From: Rhodosorus marinus
Taxonomy: Eukaryota > Rhodophyta > Stylonematophyceae > Stylonematales > Stylonemataceae
Length of the DNA stretch: 64,000 nt
Assembly: GCA_029953675.1 (NCBI GenBank)
Contig: JAMWBK010000006.1
Location: 1,488,001-1,552,000, forward strand
Reading direction: 5' to 3'
Shown piece after piece: positions 22,330-32,676 of the stretch (position 1 is its first letter; each line of letters starts with the position of its first letter). The position numbers were made by a program, and so were the translations under genes. Under the pieces are notes generated by a model that was given only the letters and a program-made list of their open reading frames with translations, searched no databases and was not told the origin of the DNA.

Positions 22330-22735
22330 TCAACTGCGGGAATTCGGTGCGTCATGGAGAGGATATAGCTCGCGATAGTCCACCACGACTGACGTCCTTT
22401 TTCGGTTTAAAGTGGCAGGAAAGGTTTCATTTTCGACCGAACTTAGGAGCGCTTGAAGCTCCTTTTTATCCTTCTCTTCTCGTTGAATTTGATCGATCTC
22501 TTGTAGAGTTAAACTGGCGATTCTAACCCTTCTGTCTTGCGCGACCAAGGGGAAGCTGGTAGAATAGATATCGTACGTAAAGAAAGACAGTGTTAGTAGA
22601 CACCAGGATGGAGAAATCAATTTTCAATAGGCCACACGCCAGCAGCGTGAATCCTCTTTTGTGGCGCTGAGCGCTTCTGGTTCGGAGCTGTTTGCCATTG
22701 CAACGAAGGACGTATTCTCTATGTTCACGGAGCAT
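22330..22735 (-). CDS. Possible two-exon small basic protein, unrecognised
   Basis: A model with exons 22735-22638 and 22555-22330 joins in frame (GC|C) across an 82-base intron with donor gtgtgg, a TACTAAC branch-point-like motif and acceptor ctaccag. It gives 107 residues. The first exon is basic and short (MLREHREYVLRCNGKQLR), the second has a charged helix (LQEIDQIQREEKDKKELQAL) and a polar tail. The family is unknown to me. It sits just downstream of paralogue 2 on the same strand. The donor is not the usual gta type of this window, so the model is tentative. Confidence 0.3.
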
Positions 22736-23174
22736 GGAAAGTATAAGGAGCTCCCGCAGACATAGTGGATACCTCCCTAGCCTCCCATTGCGGCCGAAAA
22801 AAAAACCGACTGATCAAGAGTGTGTGTAGGGCTGGGTTCGGAAATCTCGCACGTCGAGGTTCCGGAGTTTCAAACGTAGTCTTCTTGAAGATATAGCACG
22901 CTTTTTGAGGGTTGAGGTTACTGACTACTGCTGTTAGCTTTGGTGCTTTGGTACTACGGCCTGGACCCAGTGTGAAGGAAGCAAGCTCTTGAAGCGGGGC
23001 AGAGCAGGGGTAAAGGGTCAATTCGAAAGATCCTCTAAGAGATGTATCCTTCGATGTTAAGCTTCCTCTTGCTCTGCTTGAAACTGCAAGCTCGACATAG
23101 TAGGTCCTGCAGAGTTCAACTAGCTTGTTGTTGTATACCGACTTGTTCGTTTTATCTCCCTTTTGAACACGTCT
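22736..23174. other. Spacer between the possible small gene and paralogue 2
   Basis: There is no ATG-started frame I would trust on either strand. The interval should contain the 3' UTR of the minus-strand paralogue 2 and, if real, the promoter of the small gene at 22330-22735. Confidence 0.4.
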
Positions 23175-26100
23175 TTAAGCGGGTACATATTGAGCTACGA
23201 ACGTTTGCGTCTCTTCAGTTTTCACAACGGTTTTCCTCATCCTACCACCCTCGGCCCATTGATCAAACTTCAGATTATTTAGATGCTGCCATCCGTAAAT
23301 CTTCATCTCTGACCCAATTTCGGCATAGCTTTCGGCTGGAGTCGTCACATTCTCCCAGTTGAACATAATATCCAGGCCACTAGGTATGCTCTGCAAGATG
23401 ACTTTGTTGCTGTAGATCGCTTTAAACGTTTGAGATATTTCGGTCGCCGTGACCTCCCTCTCCCGTGTTGATACGCCATCCTCCCATCGGCTAAATCTTA
23501 ATTCTTCCAGAGACTGTGGGGCAGTTACTGTCGCAATATTGCCAACTGTCATATACGTGACGAAAGGCGTCGCTTTCTTCACCTGACTATTATTCCCTTT
23601 CGTGAAAGTCAACACCAGCCCTTCAGGTTGGCTCGTAACTGTTATTGGAACCCCGCTAGCGACAGCCTTGTAAACCGCGGTGTACGTAAGCTGGCTCCGA
23701 CGAACCAGAATGGTGGTAATCCTTTCTTTGTTTGGGTATTCCTTCCAGTGGGAAAACTCGAGGATATCACTATTTTCCATGGGCTTAGGCTCCAATCTCA
23801 AATATTGCCCAACAGGGTGATACATAGTGACAGGCGTCGTATACGTATCCGCATTAATCCGCACCACTAGGCCAGGTGGATCACTTGTAATAGTTCTCTT
23901 CGCACCGTAAACTGCTGTAACTTTCTGTGGACCGTTCATCTCAACGAGCTTCACGCGATTGAGGTCTCCATCACTCCATTTCAAAAACTTCAATTCGCCT
24001 GAAAACTCTGGAGCTGTCAACTCCACAGTTTCCGCCTCTTCAAAAGCCCATGTGTAGGGGGTTTCACCGCCTTTGCCCTTCGCTTGTATCTTCACGTACC
24101 AAGGGGAGCTGTTTACCTCCAGTTCGTATCCATATACACATGTGAACGTTCTCGTTTGAGTAGCAACAATCTGCCTCTCTCGATCCCCTCCGTCCTCCAT
24201 CCATTTCACCCAAACCATACCATTTGATTTGCGAGCGCAAGAGATGGCCGTGACGCTCCCAGTCTGTTGTTCGACAGTGAACGGCGCGGCTTGTGTTTCG
24301 TCGTTCACTGTCACAGGAGCGCCGTTGGGTTGGCTCTCTATCACGAGTGTAACTATTTGGCTAGCCTCCGCAAACAATGCGCGGAAGGAGAGTGGCGTGT
24401 GCCCAACGGTGATCCATCTAATTCGGGTAGTTACACCATCCAGCCAGCCCTGGAAAACTAGACCTTTCGATGTCGCGGGTGCTGCAATCTGAATGCGAGC
24501 TCCGACCTCTACAACTTTTCCGAACGGGGCAATCGCACCTTTTCTGTCTAATGTTGCCCTTATTCCAGTTGGACTTGTTTCCATGGAATAGAGAACTCCA
24601 TAAACTGCTTTGAAGGTCGTCGCCCGTTCGGCTGTAACCTGTTTTTCCCGTTGCCCTCCTTCTGCCCACTTCATGAAGGTCATAGGCCCCGCTCCGTCAG
24701 GAGCGTATAGCAGTACAGGAGAAAATCGTACAACTTTCTCGGTAAATGGTGTCGTCCTCAAGACTCCATTCAAAGCTAGCGGTAGTCCGGGGGGTTGACT
24801 TTCAAGGGTAAATAACGCACGCCAAGTTTTGACGGTTGCAAAGGCTTGTCCAATTTGATTGTTGTACACCGCGAACAAGCCCACCTCGTAGAAAAAGTTG
24901 TCGAAGTGGAAAGGCGCTACGATGCTGCCCTCTGATACCCCTTCCTTGTAATACTCCACGTGATCATGGCAGGTAGGATCCTCAGTAAAAGGGCAATGCT
25001 TGATTAGAATCTGCCATCGCAGATATGAGCTCGAAATCTCGTATCCCTCTGCGTCAAACGCTCTTCCTTTGAAGTTGATCGTGTCTCCGACGGTAATTGT
25101 TTCTCCATGTGTTGGGGAGAGAATCTCCGCTACAACTGTAGCTCCTCGCTCTTCAGTGGTGAATGACCAAGAATACTCGCTTGCAAGGCGGTTTCCAGCT
25201 AGATCACTGATGCCAGCAGCCCCCCCAAGCACCGTCACCGTGAAGCGTGTGCCGTAGAATAGGTCATCTTGTAATTTGAGTTGCCGAGAACTATCAACCC
25301 ATCTGAAATTCTGCATCGGAAAAACAAAGCCACTTTCCGTGACTACGGTGATCTTGTCAAGGATGTCAGTTACGTCAATCTCTTCGCTGAACTCGATTGT
25401 GATGGACTTCGACTGACTAGCGCCGGTCTCATCCGAAGCTGGAAGCGTCCGCACAATAGTAGGCGGGGTAGTATCCGAGCTCGAGGTTAGTCGGAACAGG
25501 GTAACGATGTCGTTCTCCAGCACGTTGTTGTCAAGATCAAGCACCCCTGAGGGCCCACCCTTGATGACAAGCCAGAAGTCTCGGTCTTCAATCAGGGTTA
25601 CAGTTGGCTTAACTATAAACGTCCTCCTCTCATAGTCAAACTCCAAATTGGTGGCAACGACACCGCCGGTGTCGTTTCTTATAAATACAGTTTCGCTGGT
25701 GACTGTGTCAGGCTCCACTGACTTGCTAAAGATGCCGGATATCTCATCGAAGTTTGAAGATGAGACTTGTTCGCCATCGTTTGGATTCACAGCCTCCAAT
25801 ACGAGAGGAGTGATATCGGCCTCGTAGGTGACTCTCAGAATAGTCCCCGCGTTATACACGCTGACAACATAAAGTGCATTGTCTAATCCAGCCTTTACTT
25901 GAACCGGATTAACGTCCGTGAGCTGCCAGCGCTCGACATCTTTGACAAACACATCATTTTCATCAAGTTCAGCGAAGCCGATCCATCCGGCGGCGTGGTC
26001 TGCGTAAATCAATCGATCATAGTATCGCCTCGGGAAGTTTCCGATTCGAATTCGCTCACCGGCCATTGACGAGTGAGTTGAACTCTCGTGTGGCCAGGCA

Positions 26101-27674
26101 ATTATAGGCTTAGCATGTGAGGCTACATCAAAGCTCTCACACTCCGGATTATTGTACCATTGCGTGTTTTTCACATCCGACTCGAAACAAGGCCATCCGT
26201 GGTTGTTCCCTTTCCTCAGAACGCTGATTTCCTCCTTTTTATTCCACTGCGTATCTCCAAAGTAGAACGTAAAGCCGTCCAATGGGCTGCGGTGCAGATG
26301 TAGTACGTTCCGTATGCCGTAGGCGTATATTTTTGATAATTTATGGATAGGGTTTCCGGTATACCACGGATTGTCTTCTACGCCAAGACCGAGAGATCCT
26401 TCTGCTGTAGAGACGCGGATAACTTTCCCGCTGTAGGTGTTTGATCGCTGGGCCTTTAGGGCGTCTTCCTTTATCCATGAAAACCCACCATCACCAACTG
26501 CGACCAAAAGATTTTTCAACTCGTCGAAGTTGATTCCCCCACCCACATGACTCCTGCCCGCTGCACCCAGGCAATCTGCGTGCGGGTCATTGCCATCAAT
26601 AGTATCGCACCCATAACCAGACCGCGTGCCCACAACTACCTCGCGCGTTTCAGGGAGTTCTTCCTTACCGTCCGCGCTAAGCTTCACGCGCATCACGCGA
26701 GCTGTGCGGGCCGACTTGTAAGTCGCAGGGTCACTGCTGTGCTCATATACTAGGTAGACGTAGACCAGAGAGTCTTCGTCAAAGCTTGGCGAGAGTTTCA
26801 TAGACATTACACCTCGGTCGTTGTAGTTGTTCACAAAAGTCCGCCAGTCCAATACAGAACCTCCTACTACCTTTCCGTCAGACGCAAGTCGAAACAATCG
26901 CCCTTCGTTGAGTGCTACGTAGATAACGCCTGGTGACGCAAACTCGATATCAACCGGCCTAAAAAGGAAGCCAGACGTCCACTCTTCAACCTTAAAACCA
27001 GTTGGGAATTCCTCGAGAAGATCAGTAGCACGACCAGCAGCGTTGACTTTCACGTGACTTGTTTCTCCACTGCTTCCTTCCGATGCCGCCCTAGTCTTGT
27101 CTCCATTAAACCTATATCGCAATTCGTCATTTTTATCGCTTATTGTCGTGAATTCCTCTCGGTCAACTGCCTTGTTTGTCCTCCAATAGCAGCCTCTTCC
27201 CTCAGCGCGCATTTTCTCGTTGAGAGCCGCCAGTATTGCGTCGTTCTTACAGCTTTCCCCAAGCCCGGCGAGCCCGGACTTAATCATACTCCTTACAATT
27301 CCACGCACTTGCTGAGACAAAAGCACCTCTCGTTCGGTGCCTGGGCCACTGCATACCTTCAACCTCACCCTTTCTCCCGTGAGAAGCTGATGTAGTTTCA
27401 ACCTCGCTGCCAGACCACATGGATGGTTCCTGTAAATCGTTTCAATACAGGGAATACGCAGCAGCTCATTGTTCAGATTATTTACTGTGACGTTAGCCCC
27501 TATGGCTCTTCCCACCAGCATGCCATCGTAGGCAAACCAATCCCTGTACACATGCACATCACGAGTACAATCTTTCCTCTCTTTTCCATGAACTCCATCT
27601 ATCCCAAATAATACACAGAATGCGAGAAGAACCAAAAGACTCTGCGCCAGGGGCCCTCTTATTCTAACCTCCAT
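23175..27674 (-). CDS. Large secreted SNase-like/GSDH/Ig-like protein with seven InlB-like repeats, paralogue 2
   Basis: One open frame of 1499 residues starts at the ATG at 27674. Residues 1-30 are a signal peptide (LLVLLAFCVLFGIDGVHG). Residues 36-165 hold the shared Cys/Ala element YRNHPCGLAARLKLHQLL followed by GERVRLKVC and VRGIVRSMIKSGLAG, in the order expected of a staphylococcal-nuclease-like domain. The GSDH propeller spans about 223-615 (RSHVGGGINFDE, VAVGDGGFSW, YAYGIRNVLHLH, HGWPCFES, HSSMAGERI). Two Ig-like domains (about 630-730, 735-850) and a PKD-like domain with CHDHVEYY follow. From about 965 to the end there are seven repeats of about 75 residues with pattern (S/T)xPxG ... 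tPF ... aP ... FxxWxDG ... FxAxY, like bacterial InlB/Flg_new cell-surface repeats. There is no C-terminal anchor. It is the longest of the three, and its C-terminus differs entirely from its neighbours. Confidence 0.85.
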   Translation of the reverse strand: MEVRIRGPLAQSLLVLLAFCVLFGIDGVHGKERKDCTRDVHVYRDWFAYDGMLVGRAIGANVTVNNLNNELLRIPCIETIYRNHPCGLAARLKLHQLLTGERVRLKVCSGPGTEREVLLSQQVRGIVRSMIKSGLAGLGESCKNDAILAALNEKMRAEGRGCYWRTNKAVDREEFTTISDKNDELRYRFNGDKTRAASEGSSGETSHVKVNAAGRATDLLEEFPTGFKVEEWTSGFLFRPVDIEFASPGVIYVALNEGRLFRLASDGKVVGGSVLDWRTFVNNYNDRGVMSMKLSPSFDEDSLVYVYLVYEHSSDPATYKSARTARVMRVKLSADGKEELPETREVVVGTRSGYGCDTIDGNDPHADCLGAAGRSHVGGGINFDELKNLLVAVGDGGFSWIKEDALKAQRSNTYSGKVIRVSTAEGSLGLGVEDNPWYTGNPIHKLSKIYAYGIRNVLHLHRSPLDGFTFYFGDTQWNKKEEISVLRKGNNHGWPCFESDVKNTQWYNNPECESFDVASHAKPIIAWPHESSTHSSMAGERIRIGNFPRRYYDRLIYADHAAGWIGFAELDENDVFVKDVERWQLTDVNPVQVKAGLDNALYVVSVYNAGTILRVTYEADITPLVLEAVNPNDGEQVSSSNFDEISGIFSKSVEPDTVTSETVFIRNDTGGVVATNLEFDYERRTFIVKPTVTLIEDRDFWLVIKGGPSGVLDLDNNVLENDIVTLFRLTSSSDTTPPTIVRTLPASDETGASQSKSITIEFSEEIDVTDILDKITVVTESGFVFPMQNFRWVDSSRQLKLQDDLFYGTRFTVTVLGGAAGISDLAGNRLASEYSWSFTTEERGATVVAEILSPTHGETITVGDTINFKGRAFDAEGYEISSSYLRWQILIKHCPFTEDPTCHDHVEYYKEGVSEGSIVAPFHFDNFFYEVGLFAVYNNQIGQAFATVKTWRALFTLESQPPGLPLALNGVLRTTPFTEKVVRFSPVLLYAPDGAGPMTFMKWAEGGQREKQVTAERATTFKAVYGVLYSMETSPTGIRATLDRKGAIAPFGKVVEVGARIQIAAPATSKGLVFQGWLDGVTTRIRWITVGHTPLSFRALFAEASQIVTLVIESQPNGAPVTVNDETQAAPFTVEQQTGSVTAISCARKSNGMVWVKWMEDGGDRERQIVATQTRTFTCVYGYELEVNSSPWYVKIQAKGKGGETPYTWAFEEAETVELTAPEFSGELKFLKWSDGDLNRVKLVEMNGPQKVTAVYGAKRTITSDPPGLVVRINADTYTTPVTMYHPVGQYLRLEPKPMENSDILEFSHWKEYPNKERITTILVRRSQLTYTAVYKAVASGVPITVTSQPEGLVLTFTKGNNSQVKKATPFVTYMTVGNIATVTAPQSLEELRFSRWEDGVSTREREVTATEISQTFKAIYSNKVILQSIPSGLDIMFNWENVTTPAESYAEIGSEMKIYGWQHLNNLKFDQWAEGGRMRKTVVKTEETQTFVAQYVPA

Positions 27675-29431
27675 AGCTCACTAAATTTCACACCTAGAGC
27701 ACCGCTATAGGCACCCTTTCGGAATGTCAACTGCCACCTCACAAAACACACCCTGCCCCAAAAAGAGAAAGCGATACTCAATCTTCTCTCGAAATCTCCA
27801 AATCGCTGCAATCTAACCCTCAAGGCATCGGTCTCATTTCCGGTAAGCCCAATCGACCATCCTACAACCCAGCAACACAAACTTACACAAATCCCCCACA
27901 CACACGCGCCCCACGACCTTGATAAAAAAACAAAAGTTAAAATTGAGAAATGAAACTGCCAAAATCAAGCCCTCCCCTTCCCCCAAGAGACCCACACACA
28001 ACCCTTCATCCATCCACCCTCCTCATCCCCCTCCATGATCCCCCTCCGACAGATATGCTCCGTGACCGGAGCCTTTACATCCAAGACGAAGGAAAGGCCC
28101 AAAACGTTTAAAAAAAACACGAGCACAGAAAGCGGAAGAGCTATCTAAACAATAGCACAAGGGCCTTTCACCACCTCCAACCCCACTCTCACCCACATCA
28201 TCACACAAAGAAAAAAAATTCCATCCTAAACACCAAAAAAAAGACGCAAAAAGCTCAGTGAGGAAGAGGAAGAAGAAAGAGAGAAACGTACGAGAAAAAC
28301 CAGAAAAAGAAATCTCGAAAAGAAAGGAAAAAAAGGGTCAATCAAACAAACCCGAATTAAAAGCATTTTCTTTCTTTTTGACTTTCAAACCCCCTTTCTT
28401 TCCTTTTTTTGATGTTAAAATAGCTGCGGAATTGAGTGATTACATTAAGCGCATCCTGTCCACCGTTTATGATTGGTCGAAAATCTTCCAAAAATAAAAA
28501 CGTTTTTCAACTATTTTAGATATTGTGGAAATTCTGGTCTTCCAGATGTGATATAGATATGGTCTCGAACTTCTTTTTCAGTGCAAAAAAAGAAAAAAGG
28601 CGGCTGCTGCACCAAAGGAGCACTAATATTAGACACCAACTTTTTTGTATTGCATTTTTCCAGGGTTTTCAGAAAAGGGGGCCGGGGGGAGGTAAGTTAG
28701 ATTTTCGTCCGTGGTTAATAATGTACTTGGGTTTTTAGATATTTTTATATGCGTAGTAGTAAAAAAAAAGTTTTTTTGAGAGTCCACGAACACCCCCATT
28801 TATAATATTTCGCGAAAACAAAAGTAGTAAAATGTCGTTTCCAAATAAAGGCGGAAAAACAAAACCCTCATGACACAAACGCGAATTTTCTCGATTTCAG
28901 AAGCCCCTGTTTTTTACAAATGAAAAAAAAACTGATTGAAGGTGGAATTTCTTGTGTTGTATTGGCCGAAGAAAATAGATGGGTCCGTTCCGTTCCCCTT
29001 CCCCCCTTCCCCCCCGATTTTGATATCACAAAAAGGCCTCTATAAACGTGTGTTGATAACGCTCATGTGTAAGAATTTTTAGGGGTTTTGAGGGGGGGTG
29101 ACGCTGAGCCGAAGTATCGGTATTTTAATTTCAAAATTCAAGCATTCGATTTGCAAAGTGTTTACGATGAGCGTAAAATTGAATCCTACGAAATGTTTCT
29201 ATTATTCATTTTTTCTTCCTCAACGGTTTTCTGTGTCAGGGGGGTCTCGTGGAATTCCGGAAGGCATTGAATTTTACATTAACTTTTGGACAATCGGGAA
29301 TCCAAACCGCAGCAGTCCGTCCTCGTTTTCAGAATCGCGACAAAAAAAAAATAAAGGGCGGGGGAAGATTGGTCACTACTGATAATCCGTGAATTGGCGG
29401 ATAATCATTGGACAGGGTGTTTTATCAGCAG

Positions 29432-29990
29432 ATGGAGTGCAGTGCTCTTGGCGAGTCTCTGACTCTTAGCAAAATGGACACTAAGGTTGCCGTGTGGTCC
29501 TCAAACGACGATTTTATGGTGCAGAAAAGAGTGTCCGCTTTTCTCGCGAAGGCTCGTGATGGAACTGTTGTCTTCTGAACCTTTCCAGGGCACCTGCAGA
29601 TGATCGTGTGGGGTCCATGGCAGATTGTACTAGGCGCTTGATGGCCGGGAGCTCCGGGGATTTGAGGGAGGTAGAAGAGCAGGTCTTCGGAAAGGCAGCG
29701 ATCCACTACTAGCCCCGCAGGCGATAAGGTGGCAGGCGAGCTGCTTGAATCCGTGCACCCCACCTCTCCCGCCGGCAGATTCGAACCCGATATACCTAGA
29801 GACAAAAGTCGGGAAAAAATAGATGCCATCAACAAAATATCATCAAGAACTTGTCTCTGGATAAGCGATGACGATGAGATTCGGAAACGAGGCCGACTTG
29901 AGCAAAGTGCAGCGCCTGACGAGAGATTGGAAGTACAAGAAAAATGGAGATCGGCTATTTTGAGCGAACGAAGATTGGCTACTGGGAACA
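29432..29990 (+). other. Coding-like stretch in three frames; possible pseudogene or unresolved gene
   Basis: Three consecutive protein-like pieces lie in different frames. The first is 29432-29578, ATG to stop, beginning MECSALGESLTLSKMDTK and ending RDGTVVF. The second, directly after, contains DRVGSMADCTRRLMAGS. The third, from about 29700, is hydrophilic and charged (DDDEIRKRGRLEQSA, LEVQEKWRSAILSERR). Gaps between pieces are too short for introns of the size seen elsewhere in the window, so frameshifts (decay or assembly error) are more likely. The opposite strand is open for 188 codons but Ser-rich, as expected of an antisense shadow. The family is unknown. Confidence 0.28.
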
Positions 29991-32113
29991 CACTTTTGGA
30001 ACCCTTTCTTTTTTCAGTCGCTCATGACCGTGGATTGCCCACCTCACCAAGGAAGCTCCTCCCAACTACTTTTTCAGCAACCTCCCCGACACCTTAAAAT
30101 GGGTACCACCTCCCCTCACCACCCTCAAATGGTCACTCCTCCATTTATTCGTTCTTTTTTTCAAAACAAACCCGAACCTCGAGCGTTGAGTACGATACGA
30201 GCCCTCATTTATTCCCCCAACTCAGGCAGAGACCACTCCCCGCACGGTGCCCCCCAAATACACACGCCAAACCCATTTAGAATGCGATTTTCGGTGCCGA
30301 CGAAGCTCCACATAATTCTATTAAAATCAACGCTTCCTTCCTATTTACAGAAACTCAAAATAAACAAAGAAATATTCAGCATTTTCCAAATCGGTTGAAG
30401 ACGATCAACCCCTTCGGGACTGAGTTCCTTTCCTTGGGAAAAGCAATAATATGGGAGAATTGTCAAAGAAAACATTCGCACCACGGGGGGGGGGGGAGGC
30501 GGGGGATGAGTGAATTGTCTTAATATCATATTTCTACGTTTTAATTGGTGATTCGTGTATTTTTGATTGATGGAGATTGAGTTCTCGAAAAGGAGTTGGT
30601 CAAATCAATTTTTGGTTTTTGGTATTATTTAGATGGTATAGTAGAAGTGAGCGATTTCCCATGCTATTGGGTCTTTTTGACTGAGACCAGGCCAGAGTGG
30701 GGGAGGGAGGGGCCGATCCTCGTGAGAAGCGGCAACTAGATCAAACAAGGGCCTACGTGAGAGGAATGCAATTGTTGCCATACCGCTGAACTCGATTACG
30801 ATGGATTTTTACATAGGGGTCAACTCTTTGTTGGGTTTTAGATCGAACGACCCGAGTGGGTACACACCTGATGCGACTGTCTCTGTGCAGTAGTTACGGT
30901 CAGCCTTGTGCCACCCTGGAGTCAGACTTTAGGTGGGCGATATTGTATCGCCCACTCGCACTTTAGATGAAGCGTTTTAGAATGCGTAGAACCTGTCGGC
31001 AACTTTTTCACTCCAGGTACTGCTTAGAATAGCAGTTCCAGTATCGAAACCCCCTTTTGTCCTATCCGTACTTGCGGTTCGTTCTTCGTAACTCCCACAG
31101 GCTATTGGGCGCCTCCATTATTAACTTTGGAAAATCACAAAACCTCCCAACTATTATTGAAATACTCTAAAGAAATCAATCAACGTCTACGTGGCGTTTG
31201 TGAAACTGAGCTACTGAGGATCATGAAAACCCTGCTCGTTTGCGCTCGCTTGGAAGAAATGGCCCTCCCTGCAAGGTTTGGTAAGAATTGGGGCTTTGTG
31301 TTTAGCGGAAAGAGTCCAACGTCTGGGTCGAGATGGATGCGAGCACAAGCTCTTGGCTGACGTGCGGGTTGAGAAAACGAATGTGATATGACGCTCCTTT
31401 GTCACGTTTGCATGGATCTCTTTCCGCTCCGCAGGGTAGATAGGCTCTGCAAAAAAATAAATTGTTGTTCTTGATCAACACCCACATCAGCGTGTACTCA
31501 GATGAACACCCATCTTGCGAAACTTGTGTTGGTCTTTCACGTGTTTATGACTTTTACCCAGCTCATTGATCATTGGATCGGTGCCTGCCTAGGTCATTGA
31601 ACGTCGACTACCTTGCACTAGCTTACGGTGAGCAGTAGAGCGGTACTCCGTTTCAAGAGATCGCGAGGCGCAAGACTCAAAAGTTCTCGTTTTATCGTCA
31701 GAACAATGACCTGCGCGTGTCGAAGAACAATGGGCGAAGAGCAAACATTATCTCCAACGCCACATGGAGTCTCAAAGTGCTCCGTTGTGATCCAATGTAT
31801 ATGAAAGTCATGCCAAATCGGCCTTTTGCGGATATGAAAATTCGATTCGACTGCTGGGTGTGTCCTTGTCGATCCTTTTCGGCCACGAAGTCAGCGCGGT
31901 ACCACGGGGTGGAGACCATGTGCGGGGAAGCAGAGTCGACGGTAAACCATATGACACGCTCGAAAAAGAAGTCCTTAAGACACTAGGCTAGCCTTTTGCG
32001 CAACCTTGTTTTACCATTATTTTTACCTTCTCAACGATATGCTTCCGTACCAAAAAAAACAAAAAGGCCAAGAAAAAAGAGTATTGGACCGTCTGTCCCA
32101 CTTGAGTTTTGGT

Positions 32114-32155
32114 CACGAAACCATTTGGTGCAGTTTTGCGCCAAATGGTTTCGTG
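32114..32155. repeat. Perfect 15-bp inverted repeat (hairpin), 12-base loop
   Basis: CACGAAACCATTTGG at 32114-32128 is followed by tgcagttttgcg and its exact reverse complement at 32141-32155. The pairing can continue inward with one mismatch (tgc against gcg), so the whole 42-base block folds into a tight hairpin. It lies about 520 bases downstream of the paralogue 3 stop. Confidence 0.85.
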
Positions 32156-32676
32156 CCGTACTTGGCGGGGTCTCAAGGGGTGGTTGGTACCCCATGAACG
32201 CTCTACATGAGCGCTCCCGAACGGAGTCCATAAAGGGCGAATCTGCGGCCCAAGGCTAACGAAATGCTTCAATCATACGGCTCATAGTTGATGGTGAACA
32301 AATCGGAACTGTGAGCTCATCAGAGCCTCCGCGCAAAATCAACTTTTTCTCCCCACCCAAAACAGTGGCGAAGGTCCATCTTTGTTTCTTAGAAGTTTGG
32401 ACGCGTTTTGACGGTTGGACAACCAGGACCCTGAAGCCTGCTTGTCGGATTTCCCTCAATGCGCTTACAAATTCACCAGTGTGCCCCTAGTAGGGATTCT
32501 CAAACACGAGTCTCTGAACATCACCAGGGCCTCTCTCATCAGTTCTAAAGTTTAGGGCTAACGGTACACTTGTTTTGTTTTTAGTTCCGAAGACCGGATG
32601 CATCTACGCTCGTTATACATTGACTATGTGAATACACACTAACAGCTCCAAAGCCGAGACAGTTAGTTTGTTGAAC

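Larger units (their letters stand above)
27675..32676. other. Long intergenic region between paralogues 2 and 3
   Basis: The stretch 27675-28260 is C/A-rich on the plus strand (promoter side of paralogue 2). From 28260 to 29400 it is AT-rich with homopolymers. A coding-like but broken plus-strand stretch lies at 29432-29990 (listed separately). 30100-30660 is low complexity with a G13 run near 30485. 30660-32600 has balanced composition, overlapping short frames with no recognised family, and a strong hairpin at 32114-32155. Confidence 0.5.

Noticed and set aside
29425-29991. 188-codon minus-strand frame
   Set aside because: Ser-rich composition typical of an antisense shadow; the plus strand shows more protein-like pieces.
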